Counted from the stretch's first letter, positions 19,261 to 31,317 are shown. The stretch: 64,000 bases of DNA from Nitritalea halalkaliphila LW7 (GCF_000265075.1 NZ_AJYA01000009.1:17757-81756), one strand, 5' to 3'. Notes: a model not told the origin generated them from the sequence alone. Translations and numbers: made by a program.

Positions 19261-22200
19261 TTGAAACGTATTATTCTAAAAATAAGTAAAGGGCTTGGGT
19301 ATTTCCTACTAGTCGTGATCCTCCTTGTGGTGGGCCTTCTGCTGTTTATACGTACGCCCTACGGCCAAAACTTTATCGTCGGAAAGGCTTTGGCTTATTT
19401 GCGCCAGCAGACGGACAGCCGCTGGGAGCTGGAGCGGCTTTTTATCACCTTTCAGGGGGATCTTGCCCTAGAGGGGCTGCTGGTAGGCGATGCCCAAGGG
19501 GACACCCTGCTCTATGTCGGGAAACTGGAAACAGGCTTTGCGCTTTGGCCCTTTTTGCGCACCGGAGCCCTCGGGGTTTCTGGAGTGGACATGCAGCAGG
19601 TCCGTGCCCGCATCTCACGCGATGCAGATGAAAATTTTAATTTTGACTTTATTCTGAGCGCGCTGCTCGGCGAGGAAGAGGGGGCGCCAGCGCCAAAACC
19701 CGCTGAAGCACCTGCGTCACCCACCGATACCGAAAGCGCCGAAGAAGCAGCAGGTCTTGGCACCCTATATATAGGTCCCGTTCAGCTAAAAGATATACAG
19801 CTCGCCTTCCGAGACGAAAGCCTGGGCATCGATCTAGACGCAGCTTGGGAGGATTTTCGTATGAAAACGGAAAAACTGGACCTAGATGCAGGCGCTTACC
19901 TGCTAGAGGCGATCGACTGGGAGGGCTTACAGGTGCGCTATGAACAGTTTCTTCCTTTCCCGCCCTCCGAAGAGGAGACGACCCCTACAGCAGGACCCTT
20001 ACCCGTGGTGAGCTTAGGCAGGCTGCGCATGCCAAATGCCCACTTTCACTACAGCGATATCCCCAGTGCTTTAGTCGCTGATTTGGGTTGGGATCAGTTT
20101 GTTTTTGAACTACCCGAATTGGATTTGGAGGAACAAAACGTCCAGATCAACACGCTTCGCTTTAACGGCCTCCGTGCTGCAGTGGAACTGGATACTTCTC
20201 TGGAAATCCCTACTCAGGAGGAAGAGGGCGAGGACAGGCCTGCTGACTCCTCCTCGGAGGAGGATGCCGATGATCAAGTCTTCAGCTGGCCGGACTGGCG
20301 CGTGAATTTTGCTGATTTTAGCGTGGAGGACGGCAGATTCCTTTTCCATGACCGTGCAGGAACGGCAGAAGTGCTGCCCTATATCGATCCGAACGCTGTG
20401 GAGCTTGCGGATTTTAATTTGGCGCTCCGCCAAATCACCCTGAAGCCGGGACGTTTAAAGGCACACCTGCATACGTTCAACTTTCGGGAGCAGCGTGGCC
20501 TGCAGCTTGATGAGCTGAGCCTGGCCCTGTCGCTGGAGGAAGAAGCCCTCGAAATCGCTGATTTCCGCTTCCAACTTCCCGGTACGGGACTGAAAGCAGA
20601 GAGCCAGCTCCGTTTTCCTTCGATTGAATCCCTGCTGGGGGAAGATCCACTGGGGGCCTTGCGCTATGCGCTGCAGCTGGAGGCCAAAACCGATTTCCAA
20701 CAGCTTGCCTTTTTCGCGCCAGAACTGGCGGAGGAACCTTGGTTTCAGGCCTTAAAGCCTTTTGAGGGTAGCTTTTCACTGAGTGGAGATGCCGAAAGTC
20801 TGCAGCTCAGCCGCTTGGAAATGAGCATCCCACAGACACTGTCTCTCCGGGTGCCAGAGCTGCGCGTGGCTCAGTTTATGGACCCGGAAAAACTCCGCCT
20901 GGACCTTCCAGAGCTGCGCTTTACCGGTTATGGGCGAGGCTTAGGGGCTTTGGCCGACTGGCAGGGAGGCCCACTTCCTGAGCGCTTCACCGTGCAGCTT
21001 TCCAGCCAAGGGGGGCTGCGTGGCCTGCGTAGCCAGCTGGCGCTGCGTTCCCCGATAGGAGATGTAAGCTGGCAAGTAGAAGGTGGACAGCGGGCGAATG
21101 CTACGTATTTCTTGAAAACGGATTTGCGTATCCGTGAACTTAATGTAGCCGACCTGCTAGAGCTGCCCGAGCTAGCACCACTCAGCACACGACTACAAGC
21201 AGAGGGCGCTTTTTCCACCTTAGAAGACCTTCAGGCCAGTGTGCGCTGGGATTTCGACCGGCTCGCCTACGATAGCCTGGATTTATCTGCCCTACGCTTG
21301 CAGCTCGCCGTTGAAAATGGACAGGGAGACCTGCAGCTGCGCCATGCGCGGGACTGGTTCGATCTGGATGTGCAGGCAGACATTTCTTTGGATAGCCTCG
21401 CTCAGCAGATCGCACTACAGCTTGACCTGCAGCGGCTTGATGGCCAAGTCCTAGGGCTATCCGATACCCCCTTAGAGGCGCAGCTGGCCCTACGCTTAGG
21501 GGTACGCTATGAGGCGGAGACCTTAGACTTCGGACTGAAGCTGGAGCGTGCATCCCTGGTGCAAGAGGGGAGGCGTCTGGAGATGGGTGATTTCAATCTT
21601 ACCGGCCTGTATGCCAGTGATTTTATTAAAGCAAACATACGTTCCGACTTTTTAAATGGCGCCACTACCTGGAAGGGGACCCGAGCTACTTAGCAGAAGC
21701 CTTGGAAATGCAGTTACGTGCGCACCTTGGGCTTTTAGAACCGGAGAAATATGCCGAGTACCAGCAAGCTCAGGTCAGCACCGCAGCATACGCGCTTTCA
21801 GGGGCCTTTTCCTTCTATCCGAATGAGCTTCTGAATAGCCTCCTGGAGGCCTCCTTTGCCCTAGACACCCTGACGCTAAGCTATCAGGCCGACTCGAAAA
21901 AAGAAGGTTTTGCGCTGGAAGCGCGCCTGCCTGAACTGGGCTTCGGAGACTTTACGGTGGAGGGATTTCGCTTTAAAGTGGCTGGGGATAGCGCAGGCCT
22001 GGCCTTAGAGACGGGGATCGCAGGCTTTAACGGAGGGGCCTTTAAAATCGGTGAGACGATCTTCGGCCTGACGGCCAAAGCAGGGGATTTGCGTCAGTCT
22101 TTAGCTGTATTTCAAGAGCAAGAAAAGTTTATGGCCATCGGTTCGGAGCTTTACCTTCGCCCGATTCGGTAGCCTTCCGCCTCGATGGGGAGGGCCTCCT

Positions 22201-24403
22201 GCTTAACCAAAGAGAGTGGCAGATGGACCCTGAAAATCTGTTGTGGTACGCCGATGGACGCTTCGGGGCGGAGCAGTTTCGTCTGACGCGTAACCAGCAA
22301 GCATTGGAGATTAAAGGGACGGTCATCGGGGAGCCGGAAGATGCATTGACACTGGCCTTTGAACAGTTTCGACTAGGGACATTTACGAATTTCTTAAATC
22401 CAGAGGAGCCGCTTGCCTCCGGAACACTCGATGGATTTATCACCGTAGAGCGACCGCTGGAGAATCCAGGGCTGCAGGCCGCTTTCCGTATCGATCAACT
22501 GGAGGCCATGCAGCTTGCCTTAGGGAATTTTAGCCTGGATGCTGAAGCGAGCACCTTAGAAACCTACACGCTGGCGCTGGCACTGAAAGAGGGGCTGGCG
22601 GATCTGGAATTTGGCGGCACCTTCCAAGCGGACGATCAAAGCAGTTTTGAATTCGAGCTTGACCTGCAGCGCTTCGATCTGGCGCAGCTGCCCTTCTTTA
22701 CGGACTCGCTCATTTCAGAGGCAGGGGGGCACCTGACGGGGAAGATGCGCCTATACGGTTCAGCAGAGGACCCGCAGTACACAGGTAGTTTTGCACTGGT
22801 GGAGGACGCTTTCCTCGTGCCGGCAGACCTGAATGCACCTTTCCGTTTTAGCCCAGACCCCATTCAGGTAAACCGTGAGGGGGTGAAGATCGAGCGATTC
22901 CGCGTCTACGATGAAAATGACGCCACTTTCACGCTAAAAGGCAATGTGGACACGCGAGATTTCGATGACATCCGCCTCGACTTAGTCATGGAGAGCAGAG
23001 AATTTACGCTTTTTGACTTGAAAAGAGGGGAGCAGGAGCTGTTTTTTGGCCGAGCCAGGCTCGACCTAGACCTGGCGGTCCAAGGCCCCTTAGAGAATCC
23101 CGACATCCGTACGCGAGTCAAACTTCTTCGCGGAACAGATGTGACGGTTTTCCTTCCGGAGGATCAAGTCGATGTGGTCGAGCGCTCGGGTGTGGTGCTG
23201 CTCGTGGATCGTGAAAATGAGGAAAACTTAGATGAGCAGCGGCAGCAGGAGCTTTTGGGCGGAGCCTCACAGGCCTAGCTGTGGAGGCACTCATCGAGAT
23301 CGACCCGAATGTAGTCTTTAATGTGATTGTGGACGAGCGCTCGGGGGATAATTTACGCCTCCAAGGTAAGGCAGACTTGCAGTTTAATCTCAGTCCGAAT
23401 GGCCGCATGAACCTAGCGGGCATCTACGAGGTGCGCAGCGGACATTACGAGTTGAGCCTTTTCGGGCTGGTGAACCGACGCTTCGAGCTGGGTGAGGGGA
23501 GCCGGGTGAGCTGGCGGGGAGACCCTTTAGATGCGGAGCTGGATTTGAAGACGATTTACACGGTACGCACGCCAGTGACGGAGCTGATGCTGTCCCAGCT
23601 CTCGGGCGTAGATCCTGAAAGTGCCGCACAGTACCGGCCAGTCGGTGCCCTTTCAGGTATTGTTAAAAGTTAGAGGCGATCTGCTGCAGCCGGAAATCAG
23701 CTTCGGGCTGGATATGGCGGAGCTCGACCGCGGCGCCCTCGGTGGCAGTGTGTACGCAGCAGTGCTCGCACTTAATGAGCGAGAAGATGAGCTAAATCGG
23801 CAGGTATTCTCTCTTTTGGTGCTGAACCAGTTTTTCCCTGCGGGCAATAACGACGGTGCTTCGGGCGGTTCTGTGAATATCGCGCGGAACAGTGTGAGCA
23901 ACCTCCTGTCGAATCAGCTAAACGCACTGTCGGATAAGTTATTTGGGGAATCGGGCTTCAGCTTAGATCTCGGGCTGGACTCCTTCCAGGACTTCGAAGG
24001 AGGTACGGGCCAAGACCGCACCCAGCTGAATGTCGCCGCACGGCAGCGTCTGTTCGATGATCGCCTAGTCATTTCTATCGGTGGACAGGTGGCTGTCGAA
24101 GGAGGCCCAGCGGCAGGGCAGCAGCAAAACGCGCTTTTTGGAGATGTGGAGGTGGAGTATTTACTCACCCCAGCAGGCATGTGGCGCGCGAAAGCCTTCC
24201 GGAAAAATCAGTTTGAGTCCATCGTCGATGGGCAGCTGATCATCACGGGAGGTTCTTTGATCTTCAACCGTGAATTTAACTATTTTAAGGAGCTGTGGCG
24301 TCCGCGCCGCTCCGAGGAAGAGGAGGCCCCGAAAAGCCCTGAGCAACAGTTACAAGAAGTGAAAGAAGAAAAAGAAGAGAAAGAAGAAAATGAAAAGCCT
24401 TAA
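19261..24403 (+). CDS. tamB: TamB-like translocation/assembly protein, four frameshifts
   Basis: A very long (about 1710 residues) envelope protein of the TamB/AsmA-like group. It has one N-terminal membrane segment (LLVVILLVVGLLLFI), then long beta-groove repeats of alternating hydrophobic residues, and the C-terminal DUF490 domain (DPNVVFNVIVDERSGDNL through LDLGLDSFQDFEGG and VAARQRLFDDRLVISIGG). Breaks lie near 21670, 22160, 23265 and 23645; each repair restores continuous sequence, such as EGDPSYLAEALEMQL. The start is TTG 19261, since no ATG precedes the basic segment. It partners with the Omp85 protein that overlaps its end by 14 bases and probably carries lipid or protein between membranes. 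Confidence 0.88.
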
Positions 24404-26699
24404 CCTGTGGCCGCAAGTCGGATTTTTCTTGCTTCTCGGGTTCCTGCTGGGAGCCTGTAGTGTGCAGCGCTTTATCCCAGAGGAGGAGCGCCTCTATGCG
24501 GGAGCCGAGCTGCACGTAAACAGCAGCTCTTCGGAGCGAAATAGTCGCTTAAGTAGCGACCTGGAAAATGTGCTTCGCCCAAAGCCTAATAGCAGTACGC
24601 TGGGCGTGCGCTTTGGCCTATGGGCCCACTATAAAGGAGACCGCGAAAAACCTGGTTTTATCAACCGCTTTCTCAAGCGCCGCTTCGGAGAGGAACCGGT
24701 TTATTTCAGTAGGGTGAACCCGGAGCGCACGCTGACGCTACTGCAGAATCGCCTCGAAAATCAAGGCTATTTCTTTAATAGCCTTAGTTATGAGTTGGAG
24801 CCCCATAAAAAAAAGAAAGAAACTGCGGTACGCTATAAGCTAGAAATCGGGGAGCCCTACCGCCTACGTGAATTCACCGTGGAAGGCGATACGCTGCCGA
24901 TCATGCAGCGGATTCAGCAGCTCATTCCGGAGACGAGCCTCCAAAAAGGCTATCGCTTCGATCTGGACGGCCTAAAAAAGGTGCGCGATGAGCTGGAAAG
25001 CCGCTTGAAAGCAGAGGGGTATTATAATTTTTCCGGTGATTTACTCATCTTCGAGGCGGATACGAACCGCCTAGAGGGCCGGCAGTACGATTTGTTTTTG
25101 CGCCTAAAGCGCAATGTCCCAGAGAAAGCACTCTACCCCTACGTCCTGCGAGAAATCGACTTGCTACCTAATTTTTCAGTAAATGAAGATTATAGCCGAG
25201 CGGATACGGTAAAAAGTCGCGGTATTCGCGTCATCCAAGACGAGCTGTTTTTCTATCCTGAGCGGATTACACCCTATGTGCTCATGCAGCCAGAGGGCCT
25301 GTTTAGTCCCGACTTGTCGCGGCGGACCAGTAACCGGCTTTCCTCCATCGGCACCTACCGCTTCGTGAATGTGCAGTACGAGGAGCTGGACACCATCCCC
25401 GATGCAAATGGTCGCTTGGGGCTGCGCAGTCAAATCGCCCTCAGCCCACAAAACAAGCGAAGCTTCCGCGCGGAGCTGCAGGCGGTCACCAAGTCGAATA
25501 ATTTTGCTGGTCCAGGAGTGCTGTTTTCGTATCGCAATCGAAACCTCTTTCGTGGAGGAGAGACCTTTACGCTGAGTGCGAATGTAGGCTTCGAGCAGCA
25601 AATTGCCGCCGGGGAACGCACGGGTTTGCAGTCCATCGAGCTCGGCTTGCAGGCCAGTATCACCTATCCACGGGTGCTCTTTCCGGCTCCCGTAATGAAC
25701 CGCTTCCAGTTCACCATTCCGAGCACACGAATTTCCCTGGGGACAGAATATCAAAACCGGACCGATCTTTACCGCCTCATTTCCTATAATGCCTCATTCG
25801 GGTATTTCTGGAAGGTGAACCGCTTCGTCTATCACGAAGTGAATCCGCTCAGCTTGAGCTTCGTGCAGCTGGGAAATATCTCTCCGCTGTTTAATGAAAT
25901 CCTCGAAAACAACCCCTTCCTACGGCGAAGTTTCGAGCAGCAGTTTATCCTTGGCTTTAATTATACCTTTAATTATAACCAGCTTGTAGACGATTTTCGA
26001 AAGCGCGCACTCTTTTTCGGGGCGACCTTAGATGTGGCGGGGAATAGCCTCTCTCTGGTAAATACCGCCTTCGGAAGCGAGCGACCCGAACGCTTCCTCG
26101 GAACCGAATATGCGCGCTATGTGCGGGGGGATGTGGATCTCCGCTATTTCTTTCGCTTCTCGAAGGATAATCAACTGGTGCTAAGGACTTTCGCGGGCCT
26201 CGGACTTCCGCTGGGCGATAATGTGTCCCTGCCTTTCGTCAAGCAGTATTTTTCGGGAGGTCCCAACTCGGTGCGGGCTTTTCGGATCCGCTCTTTAGGG
26301 CCAGGAACCTATATCCCAGAAACGCAGTCCATCGCGGGCTTCTTCGACCAGGCAGGGGATATCCGATTGGAAGGAAACATTGAGTACCGCTTTCCTCTGG
26401 TGAGCTACCTGAAAGGTGCCCTCTTCGTGGATGCCGGAAATGTGTGGTTGGTGAATGATAATGAGGCTTTGCCCGGAGGGCAATTTTCCTCCAACTGGGC
26501 AGAGGAGCTCGGGGTGGGGGCAGGAATCGGGCTACGCGTAGACATCGACTTCTTTGTGCTCCGTTTTGATTTCGCAACACCCCTGCGCAAGCCTTGGCTG
26601 GCCCCCGATAACCGCTGGCAGCGCAGCTTTGATATCGGCAGCTCGGACTGGCGCAGGGATAATTTAATCATCAATTTTGCGATCGGATATCCGTTCTAA
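24390..26699 (+). CDS. TamA/BamA-like outer-membrane protein with lipobox
   Basis: 769 residues, intact. A signal ending FLLGAC indicates N-terminal lipidation. POTRA-like domains follow (about residues 90-290, e.g. YRLREFTVEGDTLPIMQRI), then a 16-strand Omp85 barrel (about 370-769) with the conserved FSGGPNSVRAFRIRSLGPG loop and a final phenylalanine (NFAIGYPF). It pairs with the upstream TamB-like gene, as in the TAM system, but the lipid anchor is a Bacteroidota trait. Confidence 0.88.
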   Translation: MKSLNLWPQVGFFLLLGFLLGACSVQRFIPEEERLYAGAELHVNSSSSERNSRLSSDLENVLRPKPNSSTLGVRFGLWAHYKGDREKPGFINRFLKRRFGEEPVYFSRVNPERTLTLLQNRLENQGYFFNSLSYELEPHKKKKETAVRYKLEIGEPYRLREFTVEGDTLPIMQRIQQLIPETSLQKGYRFDLDGLKKVRDELESRLKAEGYYNFSGDLLIFEADTNRLEGRQYDLFLRLKRNVPEKALYPYVLREIDLLPNFSVNEDYSRADTVKSRGIRVIQDELFFYPERITPYVLMQPEGLFSPDLSRRTSNRLSSIGTYRFVNVQYEELDTIPDANGRLGLRSQIALSPQNKRSFRAELQAVTKSNNFAGPGVLFSYRNRNLFRGGETFTLSANVGFEQQIAAGERTGLQSIELGLQASITYPRVLFPAPVMNRFQFTIPSTRISLGTEYQNRTDLYRLISYNASFGYFWKVNRFVYHEVNPLSLSFVQLGNISPLFNEILENNPFLRRSFEQQFILGFNYTFNYNQLVDDFRKRALFFGATLDVAGNSLSLVNTAFGSERPERFLGTEYARYVRGDVDLRYFFRFSKDNQLVLRTFAGLGLPLGDNVSLPFVKQYFSGGPNSVRAFRIRSLGPGTYIPETQSIAGFFDQAGDIRLEGNIEYRFPLVSYLKGALFVDAGNVWLVNDNEALPGGQFSSNWAEELGVGAGIGLRVDIDFFVLRFDFATPLRKPWLAPDNRWQRSFDIGSSDWRRDNLIINFAIGYPF

Positions 26700-26700
26700 G

Positions 26701-27747
26701 TCAGTTGGCGAGCTGTAGCGGTATCTTCTGCTCGAGCAGTACCTCTCCGCCTTCGCCCTTTATCCAGGTGTGCATTTCGGCTGCCTCCCAGTCGATTTCG
26801 AGTAGACCATAGTGCAAAGCCGCCACATGGTCTCCCGCGATCCGGTGCTTGTTGGCCTCCGGTCTCCAGCTACTCCAGGTGTGGGTCAAGCCACTGGAAG
26901 TGATGTCGTAAATCGCCTGACCATTAGCTAAGGTCTTACGCGATATTTCGGCGATATGGCGGTCACCGCTTAAAAAAACGGGATTAGCGGCACCCGATGT
27001 GATGAGAAGCTGCTCGAGGCGGGCCAGCTCCTGTGGGAAATTAGCCCATTTTTCCCAGCCGTGCTCCTCGGCTATAAATTGTACCCCGGAGGCGATGAGG
27101 TGCACCTGTGCGTCACTGTTGCGGAGCTCTTGCTCTAGCCATTCCCATTGGGCTTCGCCCAAAATAGTGCCTGTTTCATTCGGCAGGTAGGCGCCGTCTA
27201 CGCGGTAGATCGTGTCCCGGTGATAGCGCGCATCTAGCAGAATGACCTTCGCGCGCTGCTGGCCTTCTCCATAGGTGTAGCTGGCATAAGCACCCGCCTG
27301 CTTACGTCGGGGAGAATCTGCGGGCTCCTCCAGAAAGTCGAGCATCAGCGCCTGGCTAGCCTCCTTTTGGCTGTAATACTTGCCGCCATCATTAATCCCA
27401 TAGTCATGATCGTCCCAAATACCGATTACCTGCGCCTGCTCGCGGAGCTGGCTGTAAGCGGGATGTGCGAACTGGGCCTGATACTTTTGTTCCAGCAGCT
27501 CCATATCATGCGTGTCGCCATAGACATTATCGCCCATCCAGATCCATACATCCGGATTGTCCGCCAGGATCGGCTCCCAAAGCGGCTGCGGCAGGTCGTG
27601 CTTGTTGCAGGAGCCAAAAGCCATACGAAGCGGTTGACTCGGGGAGGCATCGGCCTCTTGTGTTTCTGCCTCCTTCGGGCCGGACTGGCAGGCGAGGAGG
27701 GCTGCGCCAAAAAGTGTACTGAGTGCAAGTTGTGAAATACGTTTCAT
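26701..27747 (-). CDS. PhoD-like metallophosphatase lipoprotein
   Basis: 348 residues with a lipobox (GAALLAC). Metal-site motifs of the PhoD family are in order: AFGSCNK, WMGDNVYGD, GIWDDHDYG and FLSGDRHIAE. It is probably a phosphodiesterase or phosphatase exposed in the periplasm or at the surface. It converges on the Omp85 gene with one base between stop codons, so termination must be shared or overlapping. Confidence 0.85.
   Translation of the reverse strand: MKRISQLALSTLFGAALLACQSGPKEAETQEADASPSQPLRMAFGSCNKHDLPQPLWEPILADNPDVWIWMGDNVYGDTHDMELLEQKYQAQFAHPAYSQLREQAQVIGIWDDHDYGINDGGKYYSQKEASQALMLDFLEEPADSPRRKQAGAYASYTYGEGQQRAKVILLDARYHRDTIYRVDGAYLPNETGTILGEAQWEWLEQELRNSDAQVHLIASGVQFIAEEHGWEKWANFPQELARLEQLLITSGAANPVFLSGDRHIAEISRKTLANGQAIYDITSSGLTHTWSSWRPEANKHRIAGDHVAALHYGLLEIDWEAAEMHTWIKGEGGEVLLEQKIPLQLAN
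27148..27162. repeat. TTG-GC mini-hairpin inside PhoD-like gene
   Basis: Stem TTGGGC / GCCCAA with a TTC loop within the coding sequence (peptide LGEAQW). Confidence 0.55.
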
Positions 27748-27963
27748 GGGTATATCCTACATAAGTTTGCTACAAAGAAAGTCCTTTTTTAGCGGCCAGA
27801 CTGTTCCACTCCCATAAATTCACGTAAAGTTAACAGGGAAAAAGAGCAGGTAGGTCGCGGAGATTTTTGACAGAAAGGCCTCGGGCAGGGGAGAAAGGGC
27901 AAGCAGCTTTTGGCGCTTGCAAGATTCCTTTGTAATTTTCCTTTTCCATCCATCTTCACGCTT

Positions 27964-28830
27964 ATGTCTTCGGCTATATTTCGTCTTTTGATACTTTCTG
28001 TCTTACTTTCCAGCCTCTCGCGTGAGCTGTTCGGACAGCAAGCACAGGCCGCCTTCCACTGCTCAGAGGCCGATCAGATGAAGATCATGGAGCTATTAGC
28101 CGAAGCGCAGGACTGGCAGGAGTCGAGTGCTGGCGAGCAGCTCCTTGCCTTCGGCAAAACCTTTTTAGGCACGCCCTATGTCGCGAAAACGCTGGAGCTA
28201 CCGGGCCCTGAACAGCTCGTGCTCCATTTAAGCGGACTGGACTGTACCACCTTTTTAGAAAATGTGTTAGCACTCACGATGACTGCTCGGACGGGCAAGA
28301 CATCCTTTGCGGATTATCTGGAGGCCTTGCAAACGGTTCGTTACCGGGATGGCCAGCTGGAGGGTTATGCTTCGCGCCTGCATTATTTTACAGACTGGAT
28401 CGATAGCCATGTGGCTTCAGGGCTTTTAGAAGAGCACACGCTGCAGCTGGGAGGGGAGTATCGACGTCAGGATTTTTTCTTTATGTCCAGCCATCCAGAG
28501 TTCTATCCTCAGCTGCGTGACCCGCAGGCACTCGAAGCGATTCGGCAGCAAGAAAAGCGCCTCAGCCAAAGCAGATATCCTTTGCTGCCTAAACACAAGG
28601 TGGCACAAGCGGCTGCCTCCATCCAGTCGGGCGACCTCATCGCCATCCACAGCCAGGTGAAAGGGATCGCGATCACACATGTAGGCTTTGCCAGCTGGCA
28701 GGAGGGAACCCTGCACCTCCTACATGCGGGCACCGAACGCATGCAGGTAGAGATTAGTCCCCAGCCGCTGGTGGATTACTTAGCCGCTCAGTCCCGCGTC
28801 CTCGGCATCCGCGTCATGCGTTTGCGCTAG
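27964..28830 (+). CDS. DUF1460 amidase-like exported protein
   Basis: About 288 residues with a signal peptide (ILSVLLSSLSRELFGQ). The NlpC/P60-like DUF1460 fold is marked by FLGTPYVAKTLE, the catalytic-cysteine segment LDCTTFLENVLAL and the histidine segment ITHVGFA. Members cut peptidoglycan stem peptides or amides. I chose ATG 27964, which places the signal peptide at the N-terminus; an upstream in-frame start at 27910 does not. It lies 54 bases before the ATP-grasp gene on the same strand and may belong to that operon. Confidence 0.82.
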   Translation: MSSAIFRLLILSVLLSSLSRELFGQQAQAAFHCSEADQMKIMELLAEAQDWQESSAGEQLLAFGKTFLGTPYVAKTLELPGPEQLVLHLSGLDCTTFLENVLALTMTARTGKTSFADYLEALQTVRYRDGQLEGYASRLHYFTDWIDSHVASGLLEEHTLQLGGEYRRQDFFFMSSHPEFYPQLRDPQALEAIRQQEKRLSQSRYPLLPKHKVAQAAASIQSGDLIAIHSQVKGIAITHVGFASWQEGTLHLLHAGTERMQVEISPQPLVDYLAAQSRVLGIRVMRLR

Positions 28831-28884
28831 CGCCAAGCAAATGTTCAGAATTTTCTCTATATTAGAGGACTAACTGACCATAAA

Positions 28885-30317
28885 ATGAACCTAAAAAATT
28901 ATCCTCTAGGGGATGGTTTTGATGAAATGTTTACGCCTGAGGGTGTTTCGCGCAGCCACTACACGGATTTTCTGCATTTAATCAGCAAAACCAGCCCTAA
29001 AAAACTCTCCCAGCTCCAGTACACGGCGAATAAAAACCAGCTGGCCATGGGCATGACGTTTAACGTCTACCACGATAATCAAGGCGTGGAAAAGATTTTG
29101 CCCTTAGACATCATTCCCAGAATTATTCCGCACACGGAATGGACACACATAGAGGCAGGGCTTAAGCAGCGCATCACAGCGCTGAACATGTTTATTCACG
29201 ACATCTATAACGAGCAAAAAATCTTAAAGGACAAGATCATTCCTGAAGAGCTGGTCCTAGGCAGTAAGGATTATTTGCATGCCTGTAAAGGCCTCCAACC
29301 GCCTAAAGGCATCTGGTGCCACATCACCGGAACCGACGTTGTGCGCGATAAAAATGGGCAGTATTATATTTTGGAGGATAACCTACGCTGTCCGTCCGGA
29401 GTGTCTTACATGCTGGAAAGCCGGGAAATCATCAAGCGTGCCTACCCAGATCTGTTTAATCAACTTGGCGTGATGCCAGTCTCGGATTATCCGACTAAGC
29501 TGCTCAAGATGCTGCAGTTTATCGCCAATAAGGACAAGCCGGTGGTGGGAGTGCTCACCCCTGGCATTTATAATTCGGCCTACTTCGAGCATTCTTATTT
29601 AGCCCTGCAGATGGGGGTGGAGCTGGTTTCCGGGATAGACCTACGCACGAAAGACAACAAGGTGTACATGCAGACCACGAAGGGCTTGCGCCAAATCGAT
29701 GTACTGTATCGTCGCATCGACGACACCTTTTTAGACCCACTTACCTTTAATCCCCAGTCCCTGCTGGGCGTCCCTGGACTTTTCGGCGCTTATCAGGCGG
29801 GAAATTTGGCCCTGGCCAATGCCCCCGGAACGGGCGTAGCAGATGACAAGGCCGTTTATGCCTATGTGCCGCGCTTTATCCAGTATTATCTGGGAGAGGA
29901 GGCCATCCTCCCGAATGTACCCACCTATCTCTGTCGAGAAGAAAAAGACCGGCAGTACGTGCTCGACCATATCGAAGAGCTCGTCGTGAAGGAAACGAAC
30001 GCTGCGGGTGGCTACGGCATGCTCATTGGGCCGAAGGCCGATGCACACGAACACGATACGTTTAGGAAGCTGATTCGGGAAAATCCGACGCATTACATCG
30101 CCCAGCCCACGCTCTCTCTATCTTCCGTTCCCACTTATACGGAGGAGGGCATACAGGGCGCCATGTGGACCTACGCCCCTACATTTTATATGGAGAGGAG
30201 ATCGAGGTGATTCCGGGTGCACTGACCCGTGTGGCCCTGAAAAAGGGCTCCCTGGTAGTGAATAGCTCGCAGGGAGGTGGAATGAAGGATACTTGGGTCC
30301 TGTATGGTGAACGTTAA
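28885..30317 (+). CDS. Circularly permuted ATP-grasp protein (type 2), frameshifted
   Basis: A 477-residue ATP-dependent carboxylate-amine ligase of the circularly permuted ATP-grasp group (formerly DUF404/407). Marked by [17 protein letters not shown], the metal-binding [30 protein letters not shown] and [12 protein letters not shown] shift near 30168 hides the end: the repaired text reads [22 protein letters not shown] and closes [17 protein letters not shown] at 30317. The family is predicted to join amino acids or peptides; here it leads an operon with alpha-E, Anbu and transglutaminase genes. Confidence 0.9.
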
Positions 30318-30335
30318 ACGAAGAAAATTAATCCT

Positions 30336-31317
30336 ATGCTAAGTCGTGTTGCAGATTCTATTTATTGGTTGGGTCGCTACCTGGAAAGAGCCGAAAATTA
30401 TGCCCGCTTTATCGATGTGAACTTTAATTTGATGCTCGATCTACCGCCAGACTTGAAGGCGCAGTGGGAGCCCCTCATTAATGCCACGGGGACCGGGAGC
30501 TATACCTCCAGCAGTTTCAGGGCTTCGACCGGAAGGACGTGGTTTATTTTTGGCTTTCGCCAAAGAAAACCCAAACTCCATCCTCTCCAGCATCCATTTT
30601 GCGCGTGAAAATGCGCGTGTGATCCGTGAAAATCTGACCAAAGAAACCTGGGAGGGGCTGAACAAGTTGTACCACTTCGTAAATGCCAAAATGGAGCGTA
30701 AAATCTGGCTAAAAGAGGATCCGCGGGCCTTTTTTCATGAGGTGAAAAACCATATTTTGCTGCTGTACGGAATCGCTGACAGCACCGTGGCACGTACGGA
30801 GGGCTGGCACTTTCGGCAGCTTGGCCTTTTTCTGGAACGAGCAGATAAAACCAGCCGCATTTTAGATGTCAAATACCATATTTTGCTGCCCACGGCAGAT
30901 GAAATCGGGACGCCGCTGGACTTCCTGCACTGGACAGCCCTGCTCAAGTCGGTGACGGCGTTTAATACCTATAAACGGTTGTACGGTAATATCGAGCCAG
31001 CGAAGGTGGTAGAATTTTTGCTGCTAAACGAATACTTTCCCCGCTCCGTATTTTACTGCCTGCGGGAGGCAGAACACTGTCTGAATCGCATTTCCGGACA
31101 GGGCGATCGCGCCTACCGAAATTCGGCAGTGAAGGCCATCGGCGAGCTGCGTGCACAGCTGGAATTCACAGAGGTGGGAGAGATCATCGACTCCGGCCTG
31201 CACGAGTATATCGATGGCTTGCAGTTAAAACTTAACCAAGTTTCGAACAAGATCCACTCAAATTTCTTTCAAATAAAGGATAATTTTGTCCAGCAAACCA
31301 GTTCTACTCTACAATGA
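30336..31317 (+). CDS. Alpha-E domain protein (DUF403), frameshifted
   Basis: About 326 residues, wholly helical, opening with the family signature MLSRVADSIYWLGRYLERAE. Later conserved segments are SILSSIHFARENARVIREN, WHFRQLGLFLERADKTSRILD and NEYFPRSVFYCLREAE. A shift near 30490-30500 separates the first 50 residues. The family always accompanies type-2 ATP-grasp proteins and is thought to be a substrate carrier or scaffold. It starts 18 bases after the ATP-grasp stop and overlaps the Anbu gene by four bases (ATGA). Confidence 0.9.

Noticed and set aside
20110..24346. Several minus-strand frames of 60-120 residues opposite tamB
   Set aside because: Proline/serine/arginine-rich translations without domain patterns; typical shadows of a long GC-rich gene.
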